Made by a program: the position numbers and the translations under genes. A DNA stretch of 39,276 nt from Clostridia bacterium 41_269 (GTDB taxonomy: Bacteria; Bacillota; DTU086), in contig LGEZ01000019.1 in assembly GCA_001508005.1 (NCBI GenBank), positions 1 through 39,276 on the forward strand. The letters run 5' to 3'. Shown here one piece after another: positions 31,582 to 39,276 of the stretch. The notes below the pieces were generated by a model that saw only the letters and a list, made by a program, of their open reading frames with translations, was not told the origin of the DNA and did not search any database. Each line of letters opens with the position of its first letter. Positions within the stretch are counted from its first letter, which is position 1.

Positions 31582-32844
31582 GTGATTTTGAGAAACAGAC
31601 CCAAGATAGTTATTTCTACTTTCATCTTAATTTTTTTCTTTTTTTTTGGCATTTTTAATTATATGCAGCACGAAAAAAAGAAAGAGGCAACCGTTAACAG
31701 AGAGGAAATTGTTCCCGTGCAAGTGGCCGAAGCAAGGTTAACAAGGCTGCAAAAGGTACTAGAACTGACAGGAGAGATCAAACCAGCAGCCGTGGTAGAT
31801 GTTTGTCCCAAAATGGGGGGAGAAACTATTGAGAAAATATACGTAGAAACCGGAGATTACGTTAAAAAAGGAGATCTGATAGCTGTTCTGGATGACGATG
31901 TCATAAATGCCCAGCTTGAAGAGGCAGCAGCAGGCTTGGCTGCAGCTAAGTCTGGGGTAAAGCAAAGCGAGGCAAACCTTCAGACATGCAGCGCAAACCT
32001 TAAGTCGAGCAAAGCAAACCTCGATTTAATGGGGAAAGAACGGCTCCGTGTGGAACGTCTTTACCAGGCAGGTGTTGTATCTGAACAGGAAATGGATCGC
32101 ATCAAATCTCAGTACGAGGTTGCTGAGGCCCAATACAATGCTGCCAAGGCGCAGTATAAAGCGGCTTTAGAATCAAAGAACTTGGCGATAAACCAGGTCG
32201 AGAGGGCGAAGGCAGCTTTAAAACAATTACAGATAGTTTGCGAAGAATATAAGATATACGCGCCTATCTCGGGGTTTGTTGCTGCCCGCTACGTAGATCA
32301 GGGAAACCGGACAAACCCGGCGCAGCCGATTATTCGTATTTCCCAGGAAGATGAACTGAAAATCGTCTGCAGTATAACGGAAAAGGATTTTCCCCAGCTC
32401 AAAAAGGGGATGAAAGCAGAAGTAACTGTAGATGCTTTCCCCGGGAAGATTTTTGAAGGCACGGTCTCGGTTATCAGCCCAACCATCGATCCGTCCACCC
32501 GCACGGCTGAAATTGAAATACGCATTCCCAATGAGAAGTACAAGCTTCGCTCCGGCATGTTTGCCCGTATTAAATTGTACTTGGGCGAAAAGAAAGCCCT
32601 GACGGTTCCCACTGTAGCCCTTAACAAAATGCCGGGAACGGGAAGCTATTACGTATACGTCGTCAAAGACAACAAAGCAATCATGAAAAACGTAAAGACA
32701 GGCATAAGGCAGGATAATTTAACCGAGATAATCGATGGTTTGGCAGAAAAAGAACTCGTTGTTATCAGGGGACAAAACCGGCTTTACGACGGTGCTCGCG
32801 TTTCTATAGAAGAAAGGGGTGTTGCAGGCAGTGAGGCTTCCTGA
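31582..32844 (+). CDS. RND efflux periplasmic-adaptor-type protein (HlyD family)
   Basis: The 420-residue protein has one N-terminal membrane anchor (about 9-27), a biotinyl-lipoyl-like half (GGETIEKIYVETGDYVKKGD), a long alpha-helical hairpin rich in alanine and lysine (about 110-215), the second lipoyl half (YAPISGFVAARYVDQGN) and a beta-barrel ending IDPSTRTAEIEIR. GTG at 31582 has AAGGAG nine bases upstream. It overlaps the pump gene by 26 bases. No outer-membrane channel gene is in the window. Confidence 0.9.
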   Translation: MILRNRPKIVISTFILIFFFFFGIFNYMQHEKKKEATVNREEIVPVQVAEARLTRLQKVLELTGEIKPAAVVDVCPKMGGETIEKIYVETGDYVKKGDLIAVLDDDVINAQLEEAAAGLAAAKSGVKQSEANLQTCSANLKSSKANLDLMGKERLRVERLYQAGVVSEQEMDRIKSQYEVAEAQYNAAKAQYKAALESKNLAINQVERAKAALKQLQIVCEEYKIYAPISGFVAARYVDQGNRTNPAQPIIRISQEDELKIVCSITEKDFPQLKKGMKAEVTVDAFPGKIFEGTVSVISPTIDPSTRTAEIEIRIPNEKYKLRSGMFARIKLYLGEKKALTVPTVALNKMPGTGSYYVYVVKDNKAIMKNVKTGIRQDNLTEIIDGLAEKELVVIRGQNRLYDGARVSIEERGVAGSEAS

Positions 32845-35800
32845 ATTCTCGGTAAAACAGCCTGTGGCTGCCTTAATGATTTTTCTAGCCGTGATTGTTC
32901 TGGGAATTTTTTCTTTAACCAAGCTTCCTATTGATCTGCTTCCTAACGTGGAAATGCCAGCAGTAACTGTGCTGACCGTCTGGCCGGGAGCGAGTGCTTC
33001 CGACGTGGAGACGGAAGTTACCAAGCATATAGAAGATCAGCTTAGTATGGTGAACAACCTGGATACAATTACTTCCAAATCCCTAGATAACCTTTCTATG
33101 GTCTCCTGCAAATTCGAATGGGGCACAGATCTGGAGGAAGCTACCAACGACGTTCGGGACAAACTGGAGCTGGCCAAAAAGAAACTGCCGGATAATGCTG
33201 AAGAGCCAGTAATTTTTAAGTTCAGCAGCGCCAGTATTCCCATTCTGGCCATGACGGTCACCGGGGATAAAAGCTGGCCCAGGCTCTATTATTTGACAGA
33301 AAAACAGATTGCCGACGAACTTAAAAGTGTTCCCGGGGTAGGTGCCGTTCAGCTGTACGGGGGGATGAAGAGGCAAATAAATGTTCATTTCGACCTGCAA
33401 AAAATAAACGGTTACCACCTGAATATACAGCAGGTCAATCAGGTTCTGGCGGCAGAAAACTTAAACCTGCCGGCCGGCAGCATAAAATCCGGTCCACAGG
33501 AGCACTTTATCCGGATTCCAGCCAGGTACAGGGATGTGGAGGAAATAAAAAATACGGTTATCGGCTACTTTAACGGCAGGCCGGTTTACCTTAAGGACGT
33601 TGCCGAAGTTGAAGACGGCTACAAAGAGCAGACAGTAAACGGCTGGGGAGATGGGAAAAAAGCTATCGTTCTTATATTACAAAAGCAAAGCGGCAAAAAT
33701 ACCGTGAAAGTTGTGCGGGATGTAAAAGATAAACTTAGGGCAATAGAAAAAAACCTGCCCAGCGATGTTAAAATCAACACGGTATTTGACACTTCTGAAA
33801 ATATTCTGCTGGCTATTAAGACTCTACGGGATGAGTTACTAAGAGCCGTCTTTCTCGTGTTACTGGTAACGATTTTATTTTTAAAGAAAGTTAAGGCGGC
33901 TGCCATCGTTGCCTTTACCATTCCTTTTTCCCTTATTAGTGCTTTTATATTCCTTTACTTATTCGGTCGAACTATCAACATTATTTCCCTGCTGACGCTT
34001 GCCATTGCCTGCGGATTGGTGGTAGACGACGGAATTGTAGCCCTGGAAAATATCATCCGCCACCTGGAACGCGGCGGCCGGCCGATAACCAGCGCCATTT
34101 ATGGCGCAAGCGAAGTGGGTATGGCCATGACGGCTTCCACCATGACGGTCGTGGTGGTTTTCGTCCCGCTGATGTTTGTAGGGGGGATTACGGGAATGCT
34201 TTTTAAGGAACTGGGGTTTGTTATGGCCGTGACCCTGCTGGCATCCCTTTTTACTGCCCTTTCCATGACGCCGATGCTGGCCTCAAAGTGGCTGGGAGCC
34301 GGCGATAAAGAATCCACGGCAAAAGAAAGTCTCGGGAGCAAATTTTACACAACTATAGAGAAATATCTGGTTCTTATTGAGGATGTTTACGGCCGTATAC
34401 TCGGGTGGGCCTTGTCTCATAAGAAAGCCGTTATTATCGGGTCAGTTTTGATTTTTGCCAGCAGCTTGGCCCTGGTTCCTTTTATAGGTACCAGCTTTAT
34501 ACCGGATATGGATTCTGGGGATGTCAACGTTGAGTTCCGCCTGCCGGAAGGGACAAGAATAGAGGAAACAAACCGGGTTATGGAAAAAATTCTGCAAACC
34601 ATTGGTGAAACAGTAAAACCAAAAGAATTGAGGCATTCTTACGCCTTCGACGGACAGAGCGAAGAGGGATTCGGCGCGGCTATGGGCATGGACGAAGGGC
34701 CTAACGTGGGTATGATAGGTCTTAAACTGGTGGACAGAGATAAGCGGGAACGCAGCGCCAGTGATATCGCCGGCGAATTAAGAGAGCAGCTGGAAAGAAT
34801 ACCAGGCATAAGCCGGATAAAGGTTACTGCCACGACCCCGCTTTCCTCTCTCATGATGGGGGGTGGAAAACCTATCGTGATTGAAGTTGCTGGCCCCGAC
34901 CTGAATACGAACCTCAGAGTGGCAGAACAAGTGAAAAAGATTGTTCAAGAGGTTCCCGGAACGACGGATGTTTCTCTCAGTCAAAAAGATCCCCGACCGG
35001 AAATCTGGGTGGAGGTAGATCGTGAAAAAGCAGCTTCCTTCGGGCTAAATACTGCTATGATCGCAGGTACGGTCAGTAACTATTTTTATGGTGATGCTGC
35101 CACTGATTTCCGCGATGCGGGGGACAGTTTCGATATCTTTACGCGGTTGAACGAAGCGGACAAAAACAGGCTGGAAAATTTGCCGGAAGTACCGATTTTT
35201 ACTCCCGACGGCAGAATGATTAAATTGAAAAGTATTGCCGAAATAAAGAGCGGGGAAGGACCTGTGGAAATTGAAAGGGAAAACCGCCAGCGGATCGTGA
35301 AAGTAGAAGCAGACAGGTACGGCCGTTCTCTCGGTGAAATTACCAGCGATATCAAAGCTGCCCTTGAAAATGTGGATATACCGCCTGAAGTTTCACTCAG
35401 TTTCGGCGGAGAAATTGAACAACAGCAAGAGGCCTTTAAGGATCTTGGGCTGTTGCTGCTCTTGGGAATTGTTCTTGTTTATATGGTTTTGGCCTCGCTC
35501 TACGGAAATTTCAGGGATCCCTTAATTATAATGTTTTCCGTACCCTTTGCTTTGACAGGTGTTTTTTACGCACTTGTATTAACTGGTACTACCCTGAGCT
35601 TAATTTCTTACATGGGTATAATCATGTTGGTAGGAATTGTGGTTAAAAACGCTGTTATTTTCCTCGATTATACCCACCTGTTGCAAAACAGAGGTCAGCC
35701 TTTGCTGAAAGCAATAACTAATGCCGGACGCAACAGGTTGAGGCCAATTCTAATGACTACAAGTGCCACTTTCTTCGGTATGTTACCTTTAGCTGTTTCC

Positions 35801-35971
35801 AGAGGTGTGGGTGCAGAAATATGGAATCCCCTGGGAATCACCATGTTGGGAGGGCTAGCTGTATCAACTTTGGTCACGCTGGTCCTCATTCCGACTGTTT
35901 ACTGCCTGTTTGAGGAGAGAAAGCTTCAAAAGACAGGTGGCATTCAGAAATTGGGCATGGATATTTCCTGA
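32819..35971 (+). CDS. RND multidrug/lipid efflux pump (AcrB/HAE1 family)
   Basis: The 1050-residue protein has a full RND layout: a first membrane helix, a large loop, membrane helices around 340-500, a second loop and final helices around 865-1035. Family motifs include KLPIDLLPNVEMPAV, WPGASASDVE and the proton-relay pair in ACGLVVDDGIVALENI, with SLYGNFRDPLIIM near the end. GTG at 32819 is close to AAAGG, and GTG at 32831 is a possible alternative. It works with the adaptor as a proton-driven exporter; the substrate is unknown. Confidence 0.92.
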   Translation: MLQAVRLPEFSVKQPVAALMIFLAVIVLGIFSLTKLPIDLLPNVEMPAVTVLTVWPGASASDVETEVTKHIEDQLSMVNNLDTITSKSLDNLSMVSCKFEWGTDLEEATNDVRDKLELAKKKLPDNAEEPVIFKFSSASIPILAMTVTGDKSWPRLYYLTEKQIADELKSVPGVGAVQLYGGMKRQINVHFDLQKINGYHLNIQQVNQVLAAENLNLPAGSIKSGPQEHFIRIPARYRDVEEIKNTVIGYFNGRPVYLKDVAEVEDGYKEQTVNGWGDGKKAIVLILQKQSGKNTVKVVRDVKDKLRAIEKNLPSDVKINTVFDTSENILLAIKTLRDELLRAVFLVLLVTILFLKKVKAAAIVAFTIPFSLISAFIFLYLFGRTINIISLLTLAIACGLVVDDGIVALENIIRHLERGGRPITSAIYGASEVGMAMTASTMTVVVVFVPLMFVGGITGMLFKELGFVMAVTLLASLFTALSMTPMLASKWLGAGDKESTAKESLGSKFYTTIEKYLVLIEDVYGRILGWALSHKKAVIIGSVLIFASSLALVPFIGTSFIPDMDSGDVNVEFRLPEGTRIEETNRVMEKILQTIGETVKPKELRHSYAFDGQSEEGFGAAMGMDEGPNVGMIGLKLVDRDKRERSASDIAGELREQLERIPGISRIKVTATTPLSSLMMGGGKPIVIEVAGPDLNTNLRVAEQVKKIVQEVPGTTDVSLSQKDPRPEIWVEVDREKAASFGLNTAMIAGTVSNYFYGDAATDFRDAGDSFDIFTRLNEADKNRLENLPEVPIFTPDGRMIKLKSIAEIKSGEGPVEIERENRQRIVKVEADRYGRSLGEITSDIKAALENVDIPPEVSLSFGGEIEQQQEAFKDLGLLLLLGIVLVYMVLASLYGNFRDPLIIMFSVPFALTGVFYALVLTGTTLSLISYMGIIMLVGIVVKNAVIFLDYTHLLQNRGQPLLKAITNAGRNRLRPILMTTSATFFGMLPLAVSRGVGAEIWNPLGITMLGGLAVSTLVTLVLIPTVYCLFEERKLQKTGGIQKLGMDIS

Positions 35972-36031
35972 GGACTTGAATATGAAAAGCTGCGATTTTT
36001 GTGGGTACTGTTTTCTGGGGGGTGTGTGGTA

Positions 36032-36322
36032 GTGAAGCTGCTTTTTATCATTTATGACGCGGACCTTGACAATGACGTAATGGAAATGCTCGACTTGCTA
36101 GGTGTCAACAGCTTTACCAAATGGGATAGGGTGTTGGGTAAAGGGAAAAACAGTGAGCCCAAGCTGGATAACTCCGTATGGCCGGGATTTAACTGTGCTT
36201 TAGCTGTGGTGATAAGTGATGACGAGCAGGAACGTATCGTACAAGAGTTCAAGAAATTTTCCTTACGGCTTGATGGTAGGGGCTTTAGGGTCTTTGTGCT
36301 ACCGGTTTTGACAGCTTTTTAG
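36032..36322 (+). CDS. Small PII-like transporter-associated protein
   Basis: The 96-residue protein starts KLLFIIYDADLDNDVMEML, then GVNSFTKWDRVLGKG and a LAVVISDDEQERIV strand. The ferredoxin-like fold pattern and its place right after an RND pump match the PII-like family known as PG0541 transporter-associated proteins. I assign it from pattern and context only. GTG at 36032 has GGGGGG about nine bases upstream; the frame opens at 35999. It may sense a nucleotide or metal and tune the pump. Confidence 0.7.
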   Translation: MKLLFIIYDADLDNDVMEMLDLLGVNSFTKWDRVLGKGKNSEPKLDNSVWPGFNCALAVVISDDEQERIVQEFKKFSLRLDGRGFRVFVLPVLTAF

Positions 36323-36354
36323 AAAGGAAACAGTGTAAAAAGACGGTAATTTGA

Positions 36355-36420
36355 AGCTGTTGACAAAACACCACAGGTCAACAGCCTCAGGGCCTGTTAT
36401 CAGGCCCTTTTTATTTTTTT
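36355..36420 (+). terminator. Hairpin plus strong terminator after the RND operon
   Basis: GCTGTTGAC and GTCAACAGC make a perfect nine-pair stem. It is followed by AGGGCCTG and CAGGCCCT, a perfect eight-pair stem around TTAT, and TTTTTATTTTTTT. The second hairpin begins the 87-base repeat copy 2. Confidence 0.85.
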
Positions 36421-36480
36421 CAAAGTACGCGTCCTCGCCTTCCAAATTCACCCCCTCCTACCAACTTCAGCAAAACTTCA
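36394..36480. repeat. 87-base near-identical repeat, copy 2
   Basis: This block matches 27241-27327 with one mismatch in AGTACGCG against AGTAGGCG. Here it lies between the terminator stem and the promoter of the ChrB-N-type regulator. There is no MITE-like element beside this copy. Confidence 0.9.
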
Positions 36481-36487
36481 AAAAATC

Positions 36488-36534
36488 TTGACGTAACCGT
36501 TGTTACATGATATTCTGTTTGTAACAATGGTTAC
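36488..36534 (+). promoter_or_regulatory. Promoter with paired GTAAC operators
   Basis: TTGACG and TATTCT are separated by 17 bases. The spacer carries GTAACCGTTGTTAC and the region after the -10 carries GTAACAATGGTTAC; the second is the complement of the first at 13 of 14 positions. Each arm is itself nearly palindromic. The sites lie on and just after the promoter, the usual arrangement for repression, and directly precede the regulator gene, so autoregulation is likely. Confidence 0.8.
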
Positions 36535-36549
36535 TTGGAGGCGGACGCC

Positions 36550-37089
36550 TTGGGAGAAAAAATAAACTGGCTGCTCATTATTTACAAGATTCCTCCAGAA
36601 CCGTCCAAACACCGGGTTGCCGTCTGGCGACGCTTAAAGGAAGCGGGAGCAATCTACCTTCAAAACTCCGTATGCATCCTGCCGGATCTTCCGGCCAGCC
36701 GCGACTTTTTCCAAACTCTCAAAGAGATGGTTGAAAAAGCGGGAGGCGAAAGTTTGGTCCTGTTGACCCAGGCAGCAGAAGATGCGGAGGAAGAAAAGAT
36801 AGTGAAGAAATTCAATGATGAACGGGATCAGGAATACGGGGAATTTCTCGAACAGGGAGCAGCGTTTCTTGCGGAGATCCGCAAGGAAACCGAAAGGAAA
36901 AACTTCTCTTTCGGGGAGCTTGAGGAAAATGAAGGGGAACTGCAGCGGCTGAAGAACTGGCTTGAAAAGATCAAACGCCGGGATTTTTTCCGTGCCCAAA
37001 AGGGAGAAAAGGCAGAAAAGATGCTCCGGGAGTGCGAAGAAGCGCTGGAATCCTTTTCAAACAGAGTTTTTGAAGCAAATGAAGGCTGA
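36550..37089 (+). CDS. ChrB N-terminal-domain regulator-like protein
   Basis: The protein of about 179 residues starts with a ChrB N-terminal domain (INWLLIIYKIPPEPSKHRVA, WRRLKEAGAIYLQNSVCILP). This domain resembles part of PaaX-type regulators. From about residue 80 on it is strongly charged and helical, probably coiled coil, and the C-terminal enzymatic part of full ChrB is missing. TTG at 36550 has GGAGG eight bases upstream; the frame also opens at 36535. It lies right behind a promoter with paired operators and is followed 43 bases later by a CaCA-type antiporter gene, which it may control. Confidence 0.75.
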   Translation: MGEKINWLLIIYKIPPEPSKHRVAVWRRLKEAGAIYLQNSVCILPDLPASRDFFQTLKEMVEKAGGESLVLLTQAAEDAEEEKIVKKFNDERDQEYGEFLEQGAAFLAEIRKETERKNFSFGELEENEGELQRLKNWLEKIKRRDFFRAQKGEKAEKMLRECEEALESFSNRVFEANEG

Positions 37090-37131
37090 TACAGCTTAAA
37101 AAAGGCGTCTTATGGAGGGGAGGGTTCTTTC

Positions 37132-37797
37132 GTGCTGACAGCACTGCAGTTTACAGGGGGATTGGCCCTGCTTATTTTTGGCGCAGAGATGTTTACCGAT
37201 GCGGCTGTGGATACCGCAAGAAAGTTAAGGGTTACAACTTTCCTTCTAGCTCTGCTGGCAGCAGGTGCCGAACCGGAGGAACTGCTGGCTTCGGTCATCG
37301 CCTCGTGGAGGGGAATGGGCGAACTGGCATTGTCCAACGCCCTAGGTACCAACATTTGCATTGTTGCCTTTGCCCTGGCGCTGGGTGCAGCAATTATGCC
37401 CATACAGGTGAACAAAAGTTCCATCAGGCACGGCATAATAGCCCTGACTGCTTCCGTTTTCCCTCTTTTCTTTCTCGCAAATTTCAAGGTTACCAGGATA
37501 GAAGGCTTATTACTAGTTGCTCTGTATTTCGTATATGTTTGGTACGCACTGACAAAAGAGAGGATTGATATTGAACTGGAGGATGTTAGTGTCAGAGAAT
37601 TAATAGGCGAGACTGCAGAACGCAAAGAAGCTGCTGTGTCCGAAAACATAATAGAAGAAAGAGAGGGAAGAGAAGAATTTGAAGAAAAAGAAGAAGAAGC
37701 AGCAGAAGGGGAATCCTTGCAGAAATCGGCTGTTCTGGTATTAGCGGGTATTGGAATAATGGGGCTGGGGGGGGAATTGGCTTGTAAGCGGTGCTGA
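37132..37797 (+). CDS. CaCA-type cation antiporter, N-terminal part (frameshifted)
   Basis: The frame encodes the first half of a Ca2+/cation antiporter. About five membrane segments surround the alpha-1 repeat (LLALLAAGAEPEELLASVI), followed by an acidic linker of about 60 residues rich in Glu and Lys. The next membrane segment begins GIGIMGLGG and then the frame runs into a run of eight G (37767-37774) and stops at CKRC. With seven G the frame continues into the second half. GTG at 37132 has GGAGGGGAGGG seven bases upstream. Confidence 0.85.
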   Translation: MLTALQFTGGLALLIFGAEMFTDAAVDTARKLRVTTFLLALLAAGAEPEELLASVIASWRGMGELALSNALGTNICIVAFALALGAAIMPIQVNKSSIRHGIIALTASVFPLFFLANFKVTRIEGLLLVALYFVYVWYALTKERIDIELEDVSVRELIGETAERKEAAVSENIIEEREGREEFEEKEEEAAEGESLQKSAVLVLAGIGIMGLGGELACKRC

Positions 37798-37834
37798 AGG
37801 AATTATCCAAAAGCTGCACTTATCCGAAGCGTTA

Positions 37835-38161
37835 GTGGGACTTACCTTCGTTTCCTTTGCCACCAGTGCAGAAATGATAGCTCTTTCAGTAATTCCCCTC
37901 TACAAAGGGCATCCAGAGATAACCCTTGGCGGCATAATTGGAAGTTACATATACAACATTCTTTTGACACTGGGCACAGCAGCAGCAGTCCACCCCATCG
38001 GGTTCAGCAAGGAAACACTGTTAGTGGATTTTCCCGTTATGGTAGTCGCCCTGGGATCTGTTCTCCTCTTTGCCAGAAAGGGACAGCTGGACCGCAGGGA
38101 GGGAATTATATTGATGCTCGGCTACTTAGTTTACATTTATTATACTTTCATATTCCGTTAA
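37835..38161 (+). CDS. CaCA-type cation antiporter, C-terminal part (frameshifted)
   Basis: This frame carries the second half of the antiporter: the coding region really resumes at about 37775 with WLVSGAEGII, and the alpha-2 repeat reads VGLTFVSFATSAEMIALSVI, followed by LGGIIGSYIYNILLTLG and three membrane segments. The first ATG or GTG inside it is not a real start. Joined to the first half it gives a protein of about 340 residues. The transported ion cannot be read; the two alpha repeats depart from the classical GTSxPE motif (AGAEPEE and ATSAEM), so it may not be calcium. Confidence 0.82.
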   Translation: MGLTFVSFATSAEMIALSVIPLYKGHPEITLGGIIGSYIYNILLTLGTAAAVHPIGFSKETLLVDFPVMVVALGSVLLFARKGQLDRREGIILMLGYLVYIYYTFIFR

Positions 38162-38188
38162 CAGAGCAGTTACGGGAAATTAAAAATA

Positions 38189-38266
38189 AGCCGCTTCTGC
38201 TGTCCTTTGCGAAGAACTTAACATATGGGCATGAACTTAGGAGGAATACAAGCAGCAGAAGCAGCT
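38189..38266. repeat. Inverted repeat between antiporter and citramalate synthase
   Basis: AGCCGCTTCTGCTGT and GCAGCAGAAGCAGCT are complementary at 13 of 15 positions and are 48 bases apart. The intervening sequence has an 18-codon frame from 38226 that ends at 38282, too short to claim. Confidence 0.6.
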
Positions 38267-38277
38267 ATTTCAACAAT

Positions 38278-38299
38278 TTAAGAGCCGAAAGGCTTTTAA
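38278..38299. terminator. Bidirectional terminator between convergent genes
   Basis: TTAAGAGCC and GGCTTTTAA form a stem around GAAA with one wobble pair. The flanks are T-rich on the plus strand and A-rich on the other side. It separates the antiporter gene from the convergent citramalate synthase gene. Confidence 0.6.
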
Positions 38300-38335
38300 A
38301 ATATACACTCTAAGAGGATAACCACCTGTTTGACC

Positions 38336-39276
38336 CTACTCAGACCGCTTCTCAGCTTTCCTTTTACTCTGCTCCTTCTGGTACTTAAGAAGCGCATAAT
38401 CAATGCTGTCCATGAGCGCCTGCCAGCTCGCTTCTATGATGTTTTCCGATACTCCCACCGTTGTCCATGAAGAAGTAGCATCCCTTGTTTCAATGAACAC
38501 CCTGACTTTTGCTGCAGTGCCGTCTTTCTCATCAAGCACGCGTACCTTGTAGTCCGTCAGGTGAACATTTTTTATAAAGGGATAAAATTCTTCCAGAGCC
38601 TTTCTCAAGCAGTTGTCAAGGGCATTCACTGGACCGTTTCCTTCAGCAGCAGTATGTACAATCTCATCCCCCACCTTGAGTTTCATAACAGCTTCAGAAG
38701 TGCTTTCCTTATCCCCTTGCTTTTCAATGATCAGCCTGAAGCTGTCCAAAACAAAGGACTGAACATACTCCTTTAAAGCTTTTCTTAAAAGAAGCTCAAG
38801 GGAGCCTTCGGCACTCTCAAACTGAAAACCTTCGTGCTCCAGCTGTTTGATCTTCTCTACAATTTTCCTAGTATGTCCGTTCAGAGCATCCAGATCAATG
38901 CCCATCTCCTTGGCTTTATATTTAAGGTTGCTGGCTCCGGAAAGTTCTGAAACTATTACCCTGCGCTTGTTTCCAACCTTTTCTGGGGGTATGTGCTCAT
39001 AGGTCTGGCCGTCCTTCAGAATGGCGCTGGCATGGATTCCCCCTTTGTGGGCAAAGGCACTTCTTCCCACAAAGGGCTGGTTGTTGGGCAGCACCTGGTT
39101 TGCCACTTCGCTCACATAAAGAGCCACTTCCGTCAGCATCTTAAGCTTATCCTCGGGAATACACTGATATCCTCCTTTAAGCTGGAGGTTGGGAATTACT
39201 GAACAGAGGTTGCAGTTTCCGCAGCGCTCACCATAGCCGTTAATTGTTCCCTGAACCTGAACTGCTCCAGCTCTCA
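38336..39276 (-). CDS. cimA: (R)-citramalate synthase, C-terminal part (runs off the window)
   Basis: The frame is open to the right edge, so the N-terminus lies outside. About 313 residues are visible. They start in the HMGL-like TIM barrel (VQGTINGYGERCGN), continue with FVGRSAFAHKGGIHASAIL, and end with the LeuA-type dimer/regulatory domain (YKVRVLDEKDGTAAKVRV, then WTTVGVSENIIEASW). This matches citramalate synthase, which joins pyruvate and acetyl-CoA for isoleucine synthesis without threonine. It is convergent with the antiporter gene. Confidence 0.9.
   Translation of the reverse strand, partial: RAGAVQVQGTINGYGERCGNCNLCSVIPNLQLKGGYQCIPEDKLKMLTEVALYVSEVANQVLPNNQPFVGRSAFAHKGGIHASAILKDGQTYEHIPPEKVGNKRRVIVSELSGASNLKYKAKEMGIDLDALNGHTRKIVEKIKQLEHEGFQFESAEGSLELLLRKALKEYVQSFVLDSFRLIIEKQGDKESTSEAVMKLKVGDEIVHTAAEGNGPVNALDNCLRKALEEFYPFIKNVHLTDYKVRVLDEKDGTAAKVRVFIETRDATSSWTTVGVSENIIEASWQALMDSIDYALLKYQKEQSKRKAEKRSE

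Noticed and set aside
38226-38282. Eighteen-codon plus-strand frame beginning MGMNLGG
   Set aside because: Very short, no ribosome binding site, and it overlaps an inverted repeat and terminator.

Overview
The window reads as chromosomal DNA of an anaerobic Clostridia-type Firmicute. Supporting signs are strong AGGAGG-type ribosome binding sites, many GTG and TTG starts, a stressosome operon, ferredoxin-dependent 2-oxoacid oxidoreductase genes, cdaA/cdaR/glmS remnants and a dense set of cyclic-di-GMP genes. The species cannot be named from sequence alone. The window opens with 89 A residues, which look like a contig-edge artefact.

Layout. (1) 90-6474, minus strand: a stressosome operon rsbR-rsbS-rsbT, then an RsbT-like ATPase fused to a PP2C phosphatase, a diguanylate cyclase with an RsbU-like N-terminus, a response regulator with a degenerate GGDEF domain, a remnant of a duplicated GGDEF gene, and a CBS-PAS-HD protein. 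This looks like stress sensing wired to second-messenger output. (2) 6812-7125: a small inverted-repeat element; a second copy lies at 27341-27610. (3) 7198-13146, minus: a nickel/peptide-type ABC importer (two ATPases, two permeases, a lipoprotein) led by a SAM methyltransferase, preceded by a leader with stacked hairpins and a divergent cobalamin-riboswitch-like element. (4) 13620-18017, minus: a response regulator-PAS-PAS-GGDEF protein and a membrane-PAS-GAF-GAF-HD-GYP protein split by a frameshift.

(5) 18018-21539 is a graveyard: an IS30-like stub, a long inverted repeat, the last codons of glmS, a cdaA-cdaR deletion fusion, a defective ISLre2-like element, the tail of an oxidoreductase alpha gene and a broken beta gene. 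The gamma gene that follows is intact. (6) 22208-27209, plus: a TIM-barrel epimerase-like protein, a GGDEF-EAL-CBS-GGDEF protein and a FetAB-type ABC exporter. (7) 27747-31456, plus: a winged-helix regulator, a frameshifted membrane/HD protein, a possible phosphatidyltransferase remnant and a radical SAM/SPASM protein. (8) 31582-36322, plus: an RND efflux adaptor and pump with a small PII-like protein. (9) 36487-38161, plus: a ChrB-N-domain regulator with a clear promoter/operator and a CaCA-type antiporter broken at a run of eight G. (10) 38336-39276, minus: the C-terminal part of citramalate synthase, running off the window.

Two themes stand out. At least six proteins make, break or sense cyclic di-GMP or carry degenerate versions of those domains. 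There are also many frameshifts, two of them at G runs, so either the locus is decaying or the assembly contains indel errors. The least familiar arrangements are the RsbT-PP2C fusion next to an RsbU-N-GGDEF protein, and the ChrB-N regulator paired with a CaCA antiporter behind a double GTAAC operator.
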